From: Chitinophaga terrae (ex Kim and Jung 2007)
GTDB taxonomy: Bacteria > Bacteroidota > Bacteroidia > Chitinophagales > Chitinophagaceae
Assembly (NCBI RefSeq): GCF_900107795.1
Contig: NZ_FNRL01000004.1
Location: 248,001 to 312,000 of the forward strand
Reading direction: 5' to 3'
Length of the DNA stretch: 64,000 bases
Positions 10,793 through 19,698 of this stretch are shown here, piece by piece. A program made the translations under genes and the position numbers. Below the pieces are notes generated by a model. The model saw only the letters and a program-made list of their open reading frames with translations. It did no database searches and was not told the origin of the DNA. How positions within the stretch are numbered: position 1 is the first letter of the stretch; every line of letters starts with the position of its first letter.

Positions 10793-12079
10793 CTATTTTG
10801 CCTGAAGTTTATCCAGCAATTCCTGTTGTTGCTGTATGATCTGTTGTTGCGCTGCTATCTGTTTGTTGAGCTGTATCATATACAGGGTAAGTTCTTCTAT
10901 TTTCTGCATTTGTAGTTTTTGCATTTCTGCCAGGTCCAGGCCTTTTGACGCTATGTCATTGGCTGAAGGAATGTCGGGCAGGCGATTGTTTTTATTGATA
11001 TAGTTTTCGAGTTCCTGTATGGAAGGAAGCTGATAGTTTTTATCGAAAACATAGTCGGGCCAGTTGCTGGAATTTTTAACAACCACTTTTGTAAAGATAC
11101 CGGAACCGTTTACGGCCAGCATATAACCTTTAGGATCTATGGTATTTATACAGAGCGCGCCATTGGCTTTTACCATTAACAAAGGAGTGCCATAGGAATG
11201 GACGGCAAGTACATTGTTATTGTTTAACCTGGATGTATTTTTAGACCTGCCATCCAGCACCAGTGCGGCGCCGAGGTTGTCGTTGGCCGGGGGAACAATA
11301 TCATCCGCTTCTGCAATGATCACCATGCCATGGGGCCGGGTAGGGCAGTAGGAACGACCGATAAGAGAAGGAATATAATGAGATTGGTTATTGGTTGCGT
11401 TTCCGATAGTGAACACGCCGTCGGTAACAGGAATGGATGATTTATTGAACCTGGCGATGGCTACCTCGTCGGTAGAAACATGGAGTTTAGCTCCGGGCGT
11501 TGGCGCTCCGACGCCTACTCTACTGGTGGCGGTAGTAACATAAAGGGTAGTATCGACGCTGATATCGTTCAGTATTTTATAATTGAACGGAACATTATAG
11601 GCATTGGCGCCAGGATCAGTGCTTGCGGCTTCCACCCTTGTCCAGGAGCCTGTTCCTGCAGTTACCTCGTATAAGGAACCGCCGATGTAAAGATTGTTGT
11701 AGATATAGATGTCATAGGCGGTTGCAGCTGTGCCGCTTGCATTCGGAAGGATCTTGATGGCATTTATTGCCTTCGTATAGCCTGTACGGTAAGCATAGGC
11801 AGAAAAGGCAAAACCATTTTGGGTAATAGAGCTGTTGCTTGTTCGGATATATATCTCCGTTACTCCCATTTGATCTAAACGGGCATTGTAACCTGTTCCG
11901 CTGTTGATTTTAATGCTTGCATTATAGCCGCCCTGCGGGAGGGATAACGTACCCAGTTTGATCCAGGAAGCTGAGCCAACATTGGCATTTTGGATATTAG
12001 CAACCACGTTGATCTGCGCGCTGAGGCTTTCACATACGAAAAGCAGGAAGAACAGTAGGTTCCAGGAATTAAGTTTCAT
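10793..12079 (-). CDS. secreted protein with endosialidase-chaperone-like C-terminus (paralog A)
   Basis: 428 residues with a signal peptide (MKLNSWNLLFFLLFVCESLSAQ). The middle is rich in Gly, Asn, Thr and Ser with beta-repeat character (SRVGVGAPTPGAKLHVS is the 'VGIGTTSPxxKLxV' motif found in Bacteroidota fibre-like proteins). The last ~90 residues (WPDYVFDKNYQLPSIQELE, then a LPDIPS block, KGLDLAEMQKLQMQKIEELTLY and a Gln-rich coiled coil) match the tail seen in Peptidase_S74-like proteins of this phylum. Such proteins probably trimerise through the coiled coil and sit at the cell surface. A second gene with the same architecture lies at 54297-55490. Biological role unknown. Confidence 0.75.
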   Translation of the reverse strand: MKLNSWNLLFFLLFVCESLSAQINVVANIQNANVGSASWIKLGTLSLPQGGYNASIKINSGTGYNARLDQMGVTEIYIRTSNSSITQNGFAFSAYAYRTGYTKAINAIKILPNASGTAATAYDIYIYNNLYIGGSLYEVTAGTGSWTRVEAASTDPGANAYNVPFNYKILNDISVDTTLYVTTATSRVGVGAPTPGAKLHVSTDEVAIARFNKSSIPVTDGVFTIGNATNNQSHYIPSLIGRSYCPTRPHGMVIIAEADDIVPPANDNLGAALVLDGRSKNTSRLNNNNVLAVHSYGTPLLMVKANGALCINTIDPKGYMLAVNGSGIFTKVVVKNSSNWPDYVFDKNYQLPSIQELENYINKNNRLPDIPSANDIASKGLDLAEMQKLQMQKIEELTLYMIQLNKQIAAQQQIIQQQQELLDKLQAK

Positions 12080-12197
12080 AGATAAATGAATTGTTTTAAT
12101 GAAAAAGTCCAGGCCTGTAAAAGTGATGAGTTAACAAGTACAGGGAGGGTTTTAAATTTTTTTTATTTTGAATAGTATAGGAAATTACGCAACTAAG

Positions 12198-12215
12198 ATA
12201 TTGAAATTTCAATAT
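12198..12215. promoter_or_regulatory. 18-bp perfect palindrome, candidate operator
   Basis: ATATTGAAATTTCAATAT is an uninterrupted perfect palindrome in the 177-base gap between the dnaE2 stop and the start of the secreted coiled-coil protein. It lies about 120 bases upstream of that gene, a sensible place for a dimeric regulator. An upstream T/A-rich stretch (12150-12175) may be part of the promoter region. Confidence 0.5.
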
Positions 12216-12256
12216 GCAGGCAAGGGGTTAATCAAAATAGGAGGCAGACAGCTGCA

Positions 12257-15200
12257 TTACCTGAAATTCCTGGAATTATCAAACATATCAAGTTGCTGTT
12301 CTTCTTTTTTGCCTGTATTTCCTCTTGCGTTGTTCAGCGTTTTATTTAAAAGCCCCGTAATGTTGTAACAGCTTTCCGCAATAATATGGATCACTTCTCC
12401 TTCCCGTTGCAGTTTCCCTTCTACCATCAGCAGGGAGGATTGTGAAAGGGCCGGCCTGAATGCCTCGTATACATTGGCAAAAACAACCAGGTTAATAAAG
12501 CCTGTGGAGTCTTCCAGGGTAAGGAAGGTAACCCCTTTGGCTGTGCCGGGCCGCTGGCGCACAATAATTAATCCTGCTACCCGTACATAAGTTCCATCCG
12601 GTATGGAAGAAAGCGCAGCTGCCTGCACTACTTTCATCTCCTTTAACTGCTTTGCTACAAAACTTACGGGGTGCGAACGTAAAGACAACGATACCGTTTC
12701 ATAATCTTCTACCACATGCTCAATATCCGTCATCGCCGGAAGCACGGTATTTTCTACAACCCCAGCCTGGCCTGTATACATCCCTGTTGGCCGGTCTTTC
12801 AACGCGGTAACTTCCCATAGTGCATTCCGCCTGTCGAGGCCTATAGAATTAAATGCATCTGCCAATGCCAGTTTTTCAACTGCCAGTAACGGTATGCCTG
12901 CATCTACCAGTGCGGCAATTGTTTTGTAACCACCGGCAGGGCGATTGGATACAAGTATATCCATATCCGCTTGCCGCAGTCCCCGCACCTGCCGAAAGCC
13001 CAGGCGAAGATCCCGGTACCTGTTATTATTGTTCACCAAGGTATTATCCCAGGATGAATAATTGATGTCTACTTCTTTAACAATGACGCCATGTTTTATC
13101 GCATCCTGTATGATCTGCGCCGGCTGGTAAAATCCCATAGGCATGCTGTTGAGCAGGGCGCAGGCAAAAACTTCGGGGTAATGGTATTTGATATAGCCTG
13201 AAATGTAAACCAGGTGGGCAAAAGAAGCAGCATGGCTTTCAGGGAACCCGTAACTGCCAAAGCCTTCCAGCTGCCTGAAAATGTTCCTGGCATATTCTTC
13301 GGAATAGCCTTTTCTCTTCATTCCTTCGATCAGCTTGATCTCAAAATGTTTTAAGATACCATTCATTTTAAAAGTGGCCATACTGCGTCTTAACTGGTCT
13401 GCTTCCGCCCCGGTGAAATCGGCGGCAACAATGGCTACCTGCATCGCCTGCTCCTGGAAGAGCGGCACGCCCAATGTTTTCTTCAGTATTTCTTCCAGCT
13501 CTTTGGAAGGGTAAGTTACCTGCTCGGGATGTTCGCGCCGCTTTAAATACGGATGCACCATATTCCCAACAATAGGGCCTGGACGAACGATCGCTACTTC
13601 TATGACCAGGTCATAGAATTTCTTTGGCTTCAGTCTTGGCAACATCGACATTTGCGCCCGGCTTTCTATCTGGAAAACGCCTATCGTATCGGCATGCGAA
13701 AACATTTCGTATACTTTTTCATCATCCTGCGGCACATTCGATAAAGTAAATTTCAGGCCGTATTCCTGTTCAATCAGTTCATACGATTTTTTGATACAGG
13801 TTAACATACCTAATGACAGCACATCTACCTTCATAAAACCTAAAGCATCAATATCATCTTTATTCCATTCTATATTGGTCCTGTCTTCCATCCTCGCATT
13901 CAGGATAGGGCAGAGGGCAGATAATTTCTGGTTGCTGATAACAAATCCACCGGTATGCTGGCCTAGCTGCCGCGGGAAGCCCCTGTACTGCAATGTAAGG
14001 TCCAGCACTTTCCTGATAAGCGGTTCTGAAGGATCTATACCCTGCTCCTGCAGCCTGTGTTCCGGCACCTCGGTATCATGATGGGTAGATATTTTAGCCA
14101 GTTTGTTGATGGTATCCGCTGAAACGCCCATTACTTTTGCCACATCCCTGACAGCGCCCCTGTAATGCACCTGTACTACTGTGGCTACAATAGCCGCCCT
14201 GTCGCGTCCATACTTTTCATACACATATTGCATGATCTCCTCACGGCGCGAATGTTCAAAGTCTACATCAATATCTGGTGGTTCTTTGCGTTCATCAGAA
14301 ACAAAACGTTCAAACAGTAAATTGAACTTGGTAGGATCTACTCCTGTAACTCCCAGGCAGAAACAGACGGTTGAATTAGCGGCGGAACCCCGGCCCTGGC
14401 ATAGAATATTACGCGCTCTTGCTTCTCTTACCAGGTCCCAGACCGTAAGGAAGTAATAGGCGAATTTTCTGCGCTTGATGAAGGATAGTTCATATTTTAA
14501 ATTGTTGATCACCTTTTCAGGGATATCTTTCCCATAATGTTTCTTCGCACCTAGCCATGCCTGTTTGGTTAATTCCTGCTGCGGCGTTTTTCCTTTAGGT
14601 ACTACTTCGTGGGGATATTCGTATTGCAGTTCATCCAGGGAAAAAGTGCAGGCTGCAGCAATTTCGACGGTACTCTGTAAAGCCTGGGGATATTGCCTGA
14701 ACAGCCGTTCCATTTCCCTGGCAGGTTTGATATGCCGTTCTGCATTTGGCAACAGGCGATAGCCGGCGGTATGGATCGTACATTTCTCCCGGATGCAGGT
14801 CAGCACATCCTGCAGTTCCCTGCGTTGAGGTATGTGATAATGGACGTCGTTGGTCGCTGCCGGTTTGCATTTAAGTTCCTGCGCCAGCTGGTTGAGGCGG
14901 TACATGAGCTGCAGGTCGCCTCCCATATAGTAGCGCGACATGCCAATGTAAAGATCAGGGCCCAGCATCCTGGCATATTCGGCAACATGTTTTTTATAGT
15001 CTGCCGGCAATGTTAAGCGTTGGGTTAAAGACTGCGGAGGCACCACTATATACTTGCAATTCCTGAGATTGTAAACATCTTCTTTTCTCAGCAGGCATTT
15101 CCCTTTTTCTGTTCTTAAGTTGCCGGTGGTGAGCAGCTGGCTTAATAAACTATATCCATCCAGGTTAGTAGGGTATACAAGCAAAGAGGGACCATCTGCC

Positions 15201-15406
15201 AGGTCGAGCCGGCATCCGGCAATTAACCGGATGTTTAAGGCTTTGGCGGCGGCATGCGCCCGAACAATTCCTGCAAGCGTATTCCGGTCGGTGATGGCTA
15301 TTTGCGTATATCCCAGTTCCATGGCGGTTGCCATCAGTTCGTCGGGATGCGAGGCGCCCCGCAGGAAGGTAAAGTTGCTGGTAACCTGTAATTCCACGTA
15401 CTTCAT
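12257..15406 (-). CDS. dnaE2: error-prone DNA polymerase DnaE2
   Basis: 1049 residues from the ATG at 15406, which starts the conserved MKYVELQVTSNFTFLRGASHP of the PHP domain; a longer frame upstream has no support and would overlap imuB. Domains in order: PHP (1-200), C-family polymerase palm with PPDIDVDF (D378 and D380 are the predicted metal ligands), fingers with GVPLFQEQAMQVA and GFPESHAASFAHLVY, helix-hairpin-helix region and a C-terminal OB fold (GTYVRVAGLIIVRQRPGTAKG). DnaE2 carries out translesion synthesis and damage-induced mutagenesis with ImuA and ImuB. It starts 11 bases after the imuB stop, third gene of the cassette. Confidence 0.97.
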   Translation of the reverse strand: MKYVELQVTSNFTFLRGASHPDELMATAMELGYTQIAITDRNTLAGIVRAHAAAKALNIRLIAGCRLDLADGPSLLVYPTNLDGYSLLSQLLTTGNLRTEKGKCLLRKEDVYNLRNCKYIVVPPQSLTQRLTLPADYKKHVAEYARMLGPDLYIGMSRYYMGGDLQLMYRLNQLAQELKCKPAATNDVHYHIPQRRELQDVLTCIREKCTIHTAGYRLLPNAERHIKPAREMERLFRQYPQALQSTVEIAAACTFSLDELQYEYPHEVVPKGKTPQQELTKQAWLGAKKHYGKDIPEKVINNLKYELSFIKRRKFAYYFLTVWDLVREARARNILCQGRGSAANSTVCFCLGVTGVDPTKFNLLFERFVSDERKEPPDIDVDFEHSRREEIMQYVYEKYGRDRAAIVATVVQVHYRGAVRDVAKVMGVSADTINKLAKISTHHDTEVPEHRLQEQGIDPSEPLIRKVLDLTLQYRGFPRQLGQHTGGFVISNQKLSALCPILNARMEDRTNIEWNKDDIDALGFMKVDVLSLGMLTCIKKSYELIEQEYGLKFTLSNVPQDDEKVYEMFSHADTIGVFQIESRAQMSMLPRLKPKKFYDLVIEVAIVRPGPIVGNMVHPYLKRREHPEQVTYPSKELEEILKKTLGVPLFQEQAMQVAIVAADFTGAEADQLRRSMATFKMNGILKHFEIKLIEGMKRKGYSEEYARNIFRQLEGFGSYGFPESHAASFAHLVYISGYIKYHYPEVFACALLNSMPMGFYQPAQIIQDAIKHGVIVKEVDINYSSWDNTLVNNNNRYRDLRLGFRQVRGLRQADMDILVSNRPAGGYKTIAALVDAGIPLLAVEKLALADAFNSIGLDRRNALWEVTALKDRPTGMYTGQAGVVENTVLPAMTDIEHVVEDYETVSLSLRSHPVSFVAKQLKEMKVVQAAALSSIPDGTYVRVAGLIIVRQRPGTAKGVTFLTLEDSTGFINLVVFANVYEAFRPALSQSSLLMVEGKLQREGEVIHIIAESCYNITGLLNKTLNNARGNTGKKEEQQLDMFDNSRNFR

Positions 15407-15417
15407 ACATTCACTTT

Positions 15418-16908
15418 TTAAGGAAACTCGCCATGCAGGAACCACTGGGCATTCCCTTTTTCATAATGCCCGCTTCTGAATACCCAGTACCGGCTTCCGT
15501 TCTTATCTTCCACTACATAATAGTCCCTGTGTTCTCCTTCTTCTATCCACCATTCTTTTTCTATGCGTTTAGGACCATCTGCTTTAATAATTTCATGCAA
15601 CTGACCGTTAAGCCGGAAGTTCATTGGCGGGTAATCGGGGATGGGGGCAGATACTGCAATGGCAAGCGGGGTATTGAACAAACATAACGGAAGGTGCCTG
15701 TTCAGCTGCCAGTTGGTTAACGGTTGTTCGTCCAGCGCTGAAGCAGGTTTGATGGCGCGTTCGGGCCAGTGATGTTCATCGGGTAAATACCTGGTGATGT
15801 GTGCGCCCGGCCTGGCGCTTAACCTGTCTACCAGCTCAGCCAACCTGTTATTATCTATACTGGATGCTTCCCATAGTTTTTGGGTAGAAGGATTAAGCGG
15901 TTCTACCAGTAATGCTTCCAGCACAAACAGTTCTATCCCCAGGCCTGGTTCGATGGCTGATAGCTTAGGATCGAAAAGTTTAATAAGATGCGCTGTGTTA
16001 TTGGAAGGGCGGTGAGTGCCTATTTCTACCTGCAATGTTTTTCCGTCAGTTCTGTATGCTTTGAAGATACATTGCCTAAGCCCGTTGTTTTCCTGTTGCA
16101 GGCGTGTGCAGAGTTGTTTGAGTACCCGTTCGAGGGCAATTTCTATTCCTGTTCTGGTAACAATAGGGTCCATACAGGGCAGCCGTTCGATATAGGGAGA
16201 AAGGGGAACTACATACTGCAGCCATTCTTCTTTTTCCCCGAACGCCTGTTGCAAGCGGGTCAGCAAAGCGTCGCCAAACCTGCGTTTCAGGGCGGAAGGT
16301 GAAATAGCGGTAAGACCAGCAATTGTTCTTAGCCCCAGTTGGTTTAAACGTTCTGCGATAGTATGATCTATGCGCAGCGCTTCTACAGGCAAGGGATAGA
16401 GGGCTTCCCGCTGCTGACGAGGGGGAATGAGGCGATTACCCGTATAGTGGCTTAATGCCCAGGAGGCGCCTATGGTATCGCTCATGGAGGCGTAGATATG
16501 ATAGCCGAATGCGCGGAGCCGGTGGATGATCTCTTTCAGGTAGTTGCTTTCATTGCCCCAGAGATGCGGGCAACCGGTTGCATCCAGGATGAGGGTATCA
16601 GGAAGGTATACGGAAACCTGCGGGGTAAAGCGGATGCACCATTCGGCCAGGCTGTGCAACAGCTGGTTGTCTAAATCCGGTTCATCGTCAATAGCCTGGA
16701 TGCCGGGAACAATGATCCTGGCATCAGAAAGCAACATGCCTTCTGTAACGCCTTCCCTGTATGCTTTTTCGCTAACTGCGCTAACCAGTATCCTTCCGTG
16801 TTGTTTTGTTGTGAGCACAAAAGGCGTTTCTTTCAATGCCGGTTGCCTGCGTTGATAGTAATCCGTTTTCAGGAACTTAAACCATATAGACACATATCGT
16901 TTTCGCAT
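15418..16908 (-). CDS. imuB: ImuB, Y-family polymerase-like mutagenesis protein
   Basis: 496 residues. It has the overall Y-family layout: palm (1-180), helix-hairpin-helix thumb near 190-235 (LGLRTIAGLTAISPSALKRRFG) and little-finger region. The catalytic carboxylates of true polymerases are absent: the first motif reads YVSIWFKFLKTDYY instead of a D-x-D-x-F pattern, and the S-x-DE motif reads SVYLPDTLILD. This is the known state of ImuB, which is a non-catalytic hub that binds the beta clamp and recruits DnaE2 and ImuA. It starts 3 bases after the imuA stop, so coupling is tight. Confident in the assignment because of the gene order. Confidence 0.95.
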   Translation of the reverse strand: MRKRYVSIWFKFLKTDYYQRRQPALKETPFVLTTKQHGRILVSAVSEKAYREGVTEGMLLSDARIIVPGIQAIDDEPDLDNQLLHSLAEWCIRFTPQVSVYLPDTLILDATGCPHLWGNESNYLKEIIHRLRAFGYHIYASMSDTIGASWALSHYTGNRLIPPRQQREALYPLPVEALRIDHTIAERLNQLGLRTIAGLTAISPSALKRRFGDALLTRLQQAFGEKEEWLQYVVPLSPYIERLPCMDPIVTRTGIEIALERVLKQLCTRLQQENNGLRQCIFKAYRTDGKTLQVEIGTHRPSNNTAHLIKLFDPKLSAIEPGLGIELFVLEALLVEPLNPSTQKLWEASSIDNNRLAELVDRLSARPGAHITRYLPDEHHWPERAIKPASALDEQPLTNWQLNRHLPLCLFNTPLAIAVSAPIPDYPPMNFRLNGQLHEIIKADGPKRIEKEWWIEEGEHRDYYVVEDKNGSRYWVFRSGHYEKGNAQWFLHGEFP

Positions 16909-16911
16909 TTA

Positions 16912-17637
16912 TCACCCTATTTTCCGTTGCTCGGTAAAACCTTCGTTGCCCGTTCCGGTAACAGGTATGAAGCGATCATCTACCCATTCCATCAGGTATT
17001 TGCCTGGTTTACCATTGCGTGTTTTCAATACTTCAACCTGCCAGCGCGGATCTCCGACTCCCGGCATTCCTTCTTCCATGGCGCTGCGGACAGGAGAAAC
17101 GCGGATGCGCGACAATGCGGCGGTAGGGTTCATCCTGCGGGGAAGATGCCGTAACACGAACCCTGTTACTTTACTTTTTTCTACTGCCAGTTGCAGGCGC
17201 CTGGATGTTTCAAAACCCAGTTCCTGTAATTCTCCTATCACCACTGCCAGGCCTTCTGTTTTAAGCGCTTCTTCCATAGCCCAGCAAACATCTACGGGCC
17301 TCGGAACCTGTACGAAAATGATCCGTTCAGGGGTAATGCCAAATAGCATGAGCGCAGGAGGGTAGATCCGTTGCTCTGTTGAGATCCAGATGCCAGGACC
17401 GCTGTTCTTCATCAGCATGCCGGCAATGGCTGAAATAAACCCGCTGCAGGCGGGCCTGTCTGCCATCGAAAGACTGATGATCTCGTGTACGCCATGGGCA
17501 GGGAAGATCCCGTTCGGAAAACAGGCATTCATCTCGCCCAGGTCAACTTTGGCCTGTTCAGATGAAGCTGTTCTGAAACCCTGGAGTAACAGCAGTTCTT
17601 TCCGCAATCCATTTACTATCTCTTCCTTCGTTGCCAT
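16912..17637 (-). CDS. imuA: ImuA, damage-inducible mutagenesis protein
   Basis: 241 residues; RecA/SulA-like fold expected. Recognisable segments are FPNGIFPAHGVHEIIS, GFISAIAGMLMKNSGPGIWIST, FGITPERIIFVQVPRPVDVCWAMEEALK and LAVVIGELQELGFETSRRLQLAVEKS, which follow the ATPase-like core although a full Walker A lysine motif is not visible. ImuA works with ImuB and DnaE2 in SOS-type mutagenesis. It is the first gene of the imuA-imuB-dnaE2 operon. No lexA gene is adjacent; a 17-bp palindrome 27 bases upstream of the start is the likely repressor site. Divergent from the sigma factor gene. Confidence 0.93.
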   Translation of the reverse strand: MATKEEIVNGLRKELLLLQGFRTASSEQAKVDLGEMNACFPNGIFPAHGVHEIISLSMADRPACSGFISAIAGMLMKNSGPGIWISTEQRIYPPALMLFGITPERIIFVQVPRPVDVCWAMEEALKTEGLAVVIGELQELGFETSRRLQLAVEKSKVTGFVLRHLPRRMNPTAALSRIRVSPVRSAMEEGMPGVGDPRWQVEVLKTRNGKPGKYLMEWVDDRFIPVTGTGNEGFTEQRKIG

Positions 17638-17664
17638 TTTTGAAGCAGAATCTCACGGCAAGTT

Positions 17665-17681
17665 TACTAAAAATATTAGTA
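17665..17681 (-). promoter_or_regulatory. candidate operator of the imuA-imuB-dnaE2 operon
   Basis: TACTAAAAATATTAGTA has perfect 6-bp arms (TACTAA / TTAGTA) separated by 5 bases, 27 bases upstream of the imuA start. The position is right for a repressor that blocks the start of this damage-inducible operon. It is not a known LexA box of Proteobacteria or Firmicutes; assigning it to a LexA-like protein is inference. Confidence 0.5.
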
Positions 17682-17867
17682 TTAAATGCAAAAAATTTTA
17701 GCTTGTATTTTGAGAAAGTAACGGGAGAAGTGCGATGTTATTGGTTCCTTTAGTGTTGTGAGAAAAAATTTAAACTAAAACTTGAATAAAATAACCAGTT
17801 GCGTTAACATTGTAATTGTATAAAAGGGAAACTCCGCATATTAATAAACAATAATACAATCGATTGC

Positions 17868-18464
17868 ATGGTGAGTCGCCTACAGCCTACAAACGAAGAG
17901 CCATTAATAGAGCTTCAACGCATCGCCAATGGCGATGAACAGGAGTTCCGTCGGTTGTTTCATTATTTCAGTCCCCGCCTCAACCAGTTTGCATTTTCTA
18001 TTATCCGTGTAAAAGAAGCTGCTACAGAAGTAGTGGATGATGTATTTATCAGGCTATGGAAGCAAAAAGAAAAGGCAACCACGATCGCAAATATCCGGGT
18101 ATACCTGTATGTAGCTGTTAAGAACAGCGCATTGAACTATCTTTCTTCCAAAGCCAACCGGCAGATCACAGAACCTTTTAATCATTTGGATATCGCCCTG
18201 AGCCGTGACCAGTTGCCTGATCAGAAGATGATCAGTGCCGAACTGCAAAAGAGGATCACCTCCGCTATCGAAGCCCTGCCTCCACGCTGTAAAATGATCT
18301 TCAAACTGGTACGGGAAGATGGGCTCCGCTACAAGGACGTAGCAGAGATCCTTAACCTGACCGTTAACACGGTAGACGCCCAGATGGTGATCGCCGTTAA
18401 ACGCATTGCTGAAAAAGTACAATCGCATTTTACTTCCTTCCCCAAAAAATCAGTCAAAAAATAA
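17868..18464 (+). CDS. ECF RNA polymerase sigma factor
   Basis: 198 residues. Region 2 (about 25-95) has EFRRLFHYFSPRLNQFAFSII, ATEVVDDVFIRLWKQ and ANIRVYLYVAVKNSALNYL; region 4 (about 125-185) has AIEALPPRCKMIFKLVREDGLRYKDVAEILNLTVNTVDAQM. This is the Bacteroidota FecI-like type that directs PUL transcription. It is followed by a FecR gene after 61 bases and then the STN-type SusC, so the three form a cell-surface signalling system: glycan binding at SusC frees the sigma factor from FecR control. The ATG is preceded directly by the palindrome CAATCGATTG. Confidence 0.95.
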   Translation: MVSRLQPTNEEPLIELQRIANGDEQEFRRLFHYFSPRLNQFAFSIIRVKEAATEVVDDVFIRLWKQKEKATTIANIRVYLYVAVKNSALNYLSSKANRQITEPFNHLDIALSRDQLPDQKMISAELQKRITSAIEALPPRCKMIFKLVREDGLRYKDVAEILNLTVNTVDAQMVIAVKRIAEKVQSHFTSFPKKSVKK

Positions 18465-18525
18465 TTTTTAAAAACCTTTAAGGTCATCTTCCTTTTTTCC
18501 TGTCTTTATCATTAACAACGGTTCA

Positions 18526-19590
18526 ATGTATAAAGAAAGGATTGCACAGCTAATTGCCAGGAAACTATCAGGGGAAGCCTCCCCGGAAGAAATAAAGGAA
18601 CTGGACGCTCTGCTGCAGGAGCAGCCAGGCGACGCCTACTTTCTTTCCGTACTGGCAGAATACTGGACTACCCCTGTTTCTTCTGTTGCGGGTATAGACG
18701 AAGACCCTGAAGCGCATTTTCATTATATACTCAATACAGCAGCTAATGACGCAGCAGAGAAAAAGACGGTACATAAATATAAACTGCCGGCCTGGCTGGC
18801 TATTGCAGCGGCTTTTACAGGCCTGGTAGCTGTCGCGTGGTGGTATGTTTCGCAGTATCATAATTCATCTGCCAGGAACCTGGCTTCCCGCGTGGAAACA
18901 GTTGCTAAACCAGGCGCCAAGTCAAGGCTCTTGCTCCCTGATGGAAGTATTGTATGGCTGAATTCAGGAAGTCGCATCAGCTATCCTGCTACCTTTTCAG
19001 ACAGCATCCGGGAAGTGCAGCTGGAAGGAGAGGCCTATTTCGATGTTGCTAAAGTTGCCGAGCGCCCTTTTATTGTACGCACCCGCGACCTGGACATCAG
19101 GGTACTGGGTACTGCTTTCAATGTAAAAAGCTACCCGGAAGAAAGCCGGACAGAAGCTACGCTGATAAGAGGACTGGTGCAGGTTTCAAAGAAGGGCCAG
19201 GGCCAGCAGCCCGCCATCCTCCTGCATCCGCACGAAAAAGTAGTGGTGAGCAAGGCTGTAGAACATAATCCCACTAAGGAAACTGCCAATCCCTCCGCCA
19301 GCGATATGATGGTAGTACAACTCAAGAAGAATGCAATGGATACGGCTGTAGTAGAAACAGCATGGGTATACAACAAACTGGTTTTTGACGGGGAAGATTT
19401 CGGGGAGATCGCCGGTGAAATGGAAAGATGGTTCAATGTAAAAATATCAATTCATGATCCTGCTGTAGCAAAATTCAGGTTTCATGCAAGATTTGAGAAC
19501 GAAACGGTAGCTGAAGTATTATCAGCCCTCCAGGTATCAGAACCCTTCACCTTTAAAATCAATAATAATGAGGTAGATATTTACAAGTAA
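18526..19590 (+). CDS. FecR family anti-sigma regulator
   Basis: 354 residues. A cytoplasmic N-terminal helical domain (1-85, KERIAQLIARKLSGEASPEE...) is followed by one membrane segment at about 88-108 (LPAWLAIAAAFTGLVAVAWW) and a periplasmic FecR domain with VAKPGAKSRLLLPDGSIVWLNSGSRISYP and REVQLEGEAYFDVAK. The DUF4974-type C-terminal domain (LVFDGEDFGEIAGEMERWFNVKI ... FRFHARFENETVAEVLSALQ) resembles an STN domain and probably contacts the STN domain of the adjacent SusC. It transmits the outer-membrane signal to the ECF sigma factor encoded just upstream. Confidence 0.94.
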   Translation: MYKERIAQLIARKLSGEASPEEIKELDALLQEQPGDAYFLSVLAEYWTTPVSSVAGIDEDPEAHFHYILNTAANDAAEKKTVHKYKLPAWLAIAAAFTGLVAVAWWYVSQYHNSSARNLASRVETVAKPGAKSRLLLPDGSIVWLNSGSRISYPATFSDSIREVQLEGEAYFDVAKVAERPFIVRTRDLDIRVLGTAFNVKSYPEESRTEATLIRGLVQVSKKGQGQQPAILLHPHEKVVVSKAVEHNPTKETANPSASDMMVVQLKKNAMDTAVVETAWVYNKLVFDGEDFGEIAGEMERWFNVKISIHDPAVAKFRFHARFENETVAEVLSALQVSEPFTFKINNNEVDIYK

Positions 19591-19600
19591 CAACCAAAAA

Positions 19601-19622
19601 AAGGGAATGCGCTAACATTCCC
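19601..19622 (+). terminator. hairpin between fecR and susC
   Basis: GGGAATG (19603-19609) and CATTCCC (19616-19622) form a 7-bp stem, 12 bases after the fecR stop. The 3' side is CCTTAGTC, not a U-tract, so it may only weaken read-through or stabilise the mRNA ends between the regulator pair and the transport genes. Confidence 0.3.
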
Positions 19623-19698
19623 CCTTAGTCTAATGTTCAGAAACCTCCGATCGGCAAAATCACGGGTTTCTTACTTTTTAAACAATAAATCCAAAGTT

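Noticed and set aside
10793..12079. Possible prophage tail-fibre gene, because of the endosialidase-chaperone-like tail
   Set aside because: No terminase, capsid, portal or integrase gene nearby, and a signal peptide is present; the paralog at 54297 is equally isolated.
17690..17710. TAAAATTTTTTGC-like sequence as a minus-strand -7 box for imuA
   Set aside because: The TA and TTTG blocks do not have the two-base spacing of the consensus, and no -33 TTG is seen.
19633..19698. Upstream ATG start for the PUL 1 susC
   Set aside because: It would put 22 basic residues before an already complete signal peptide; ATG at 19699 with its own A-rich lead is more likely.
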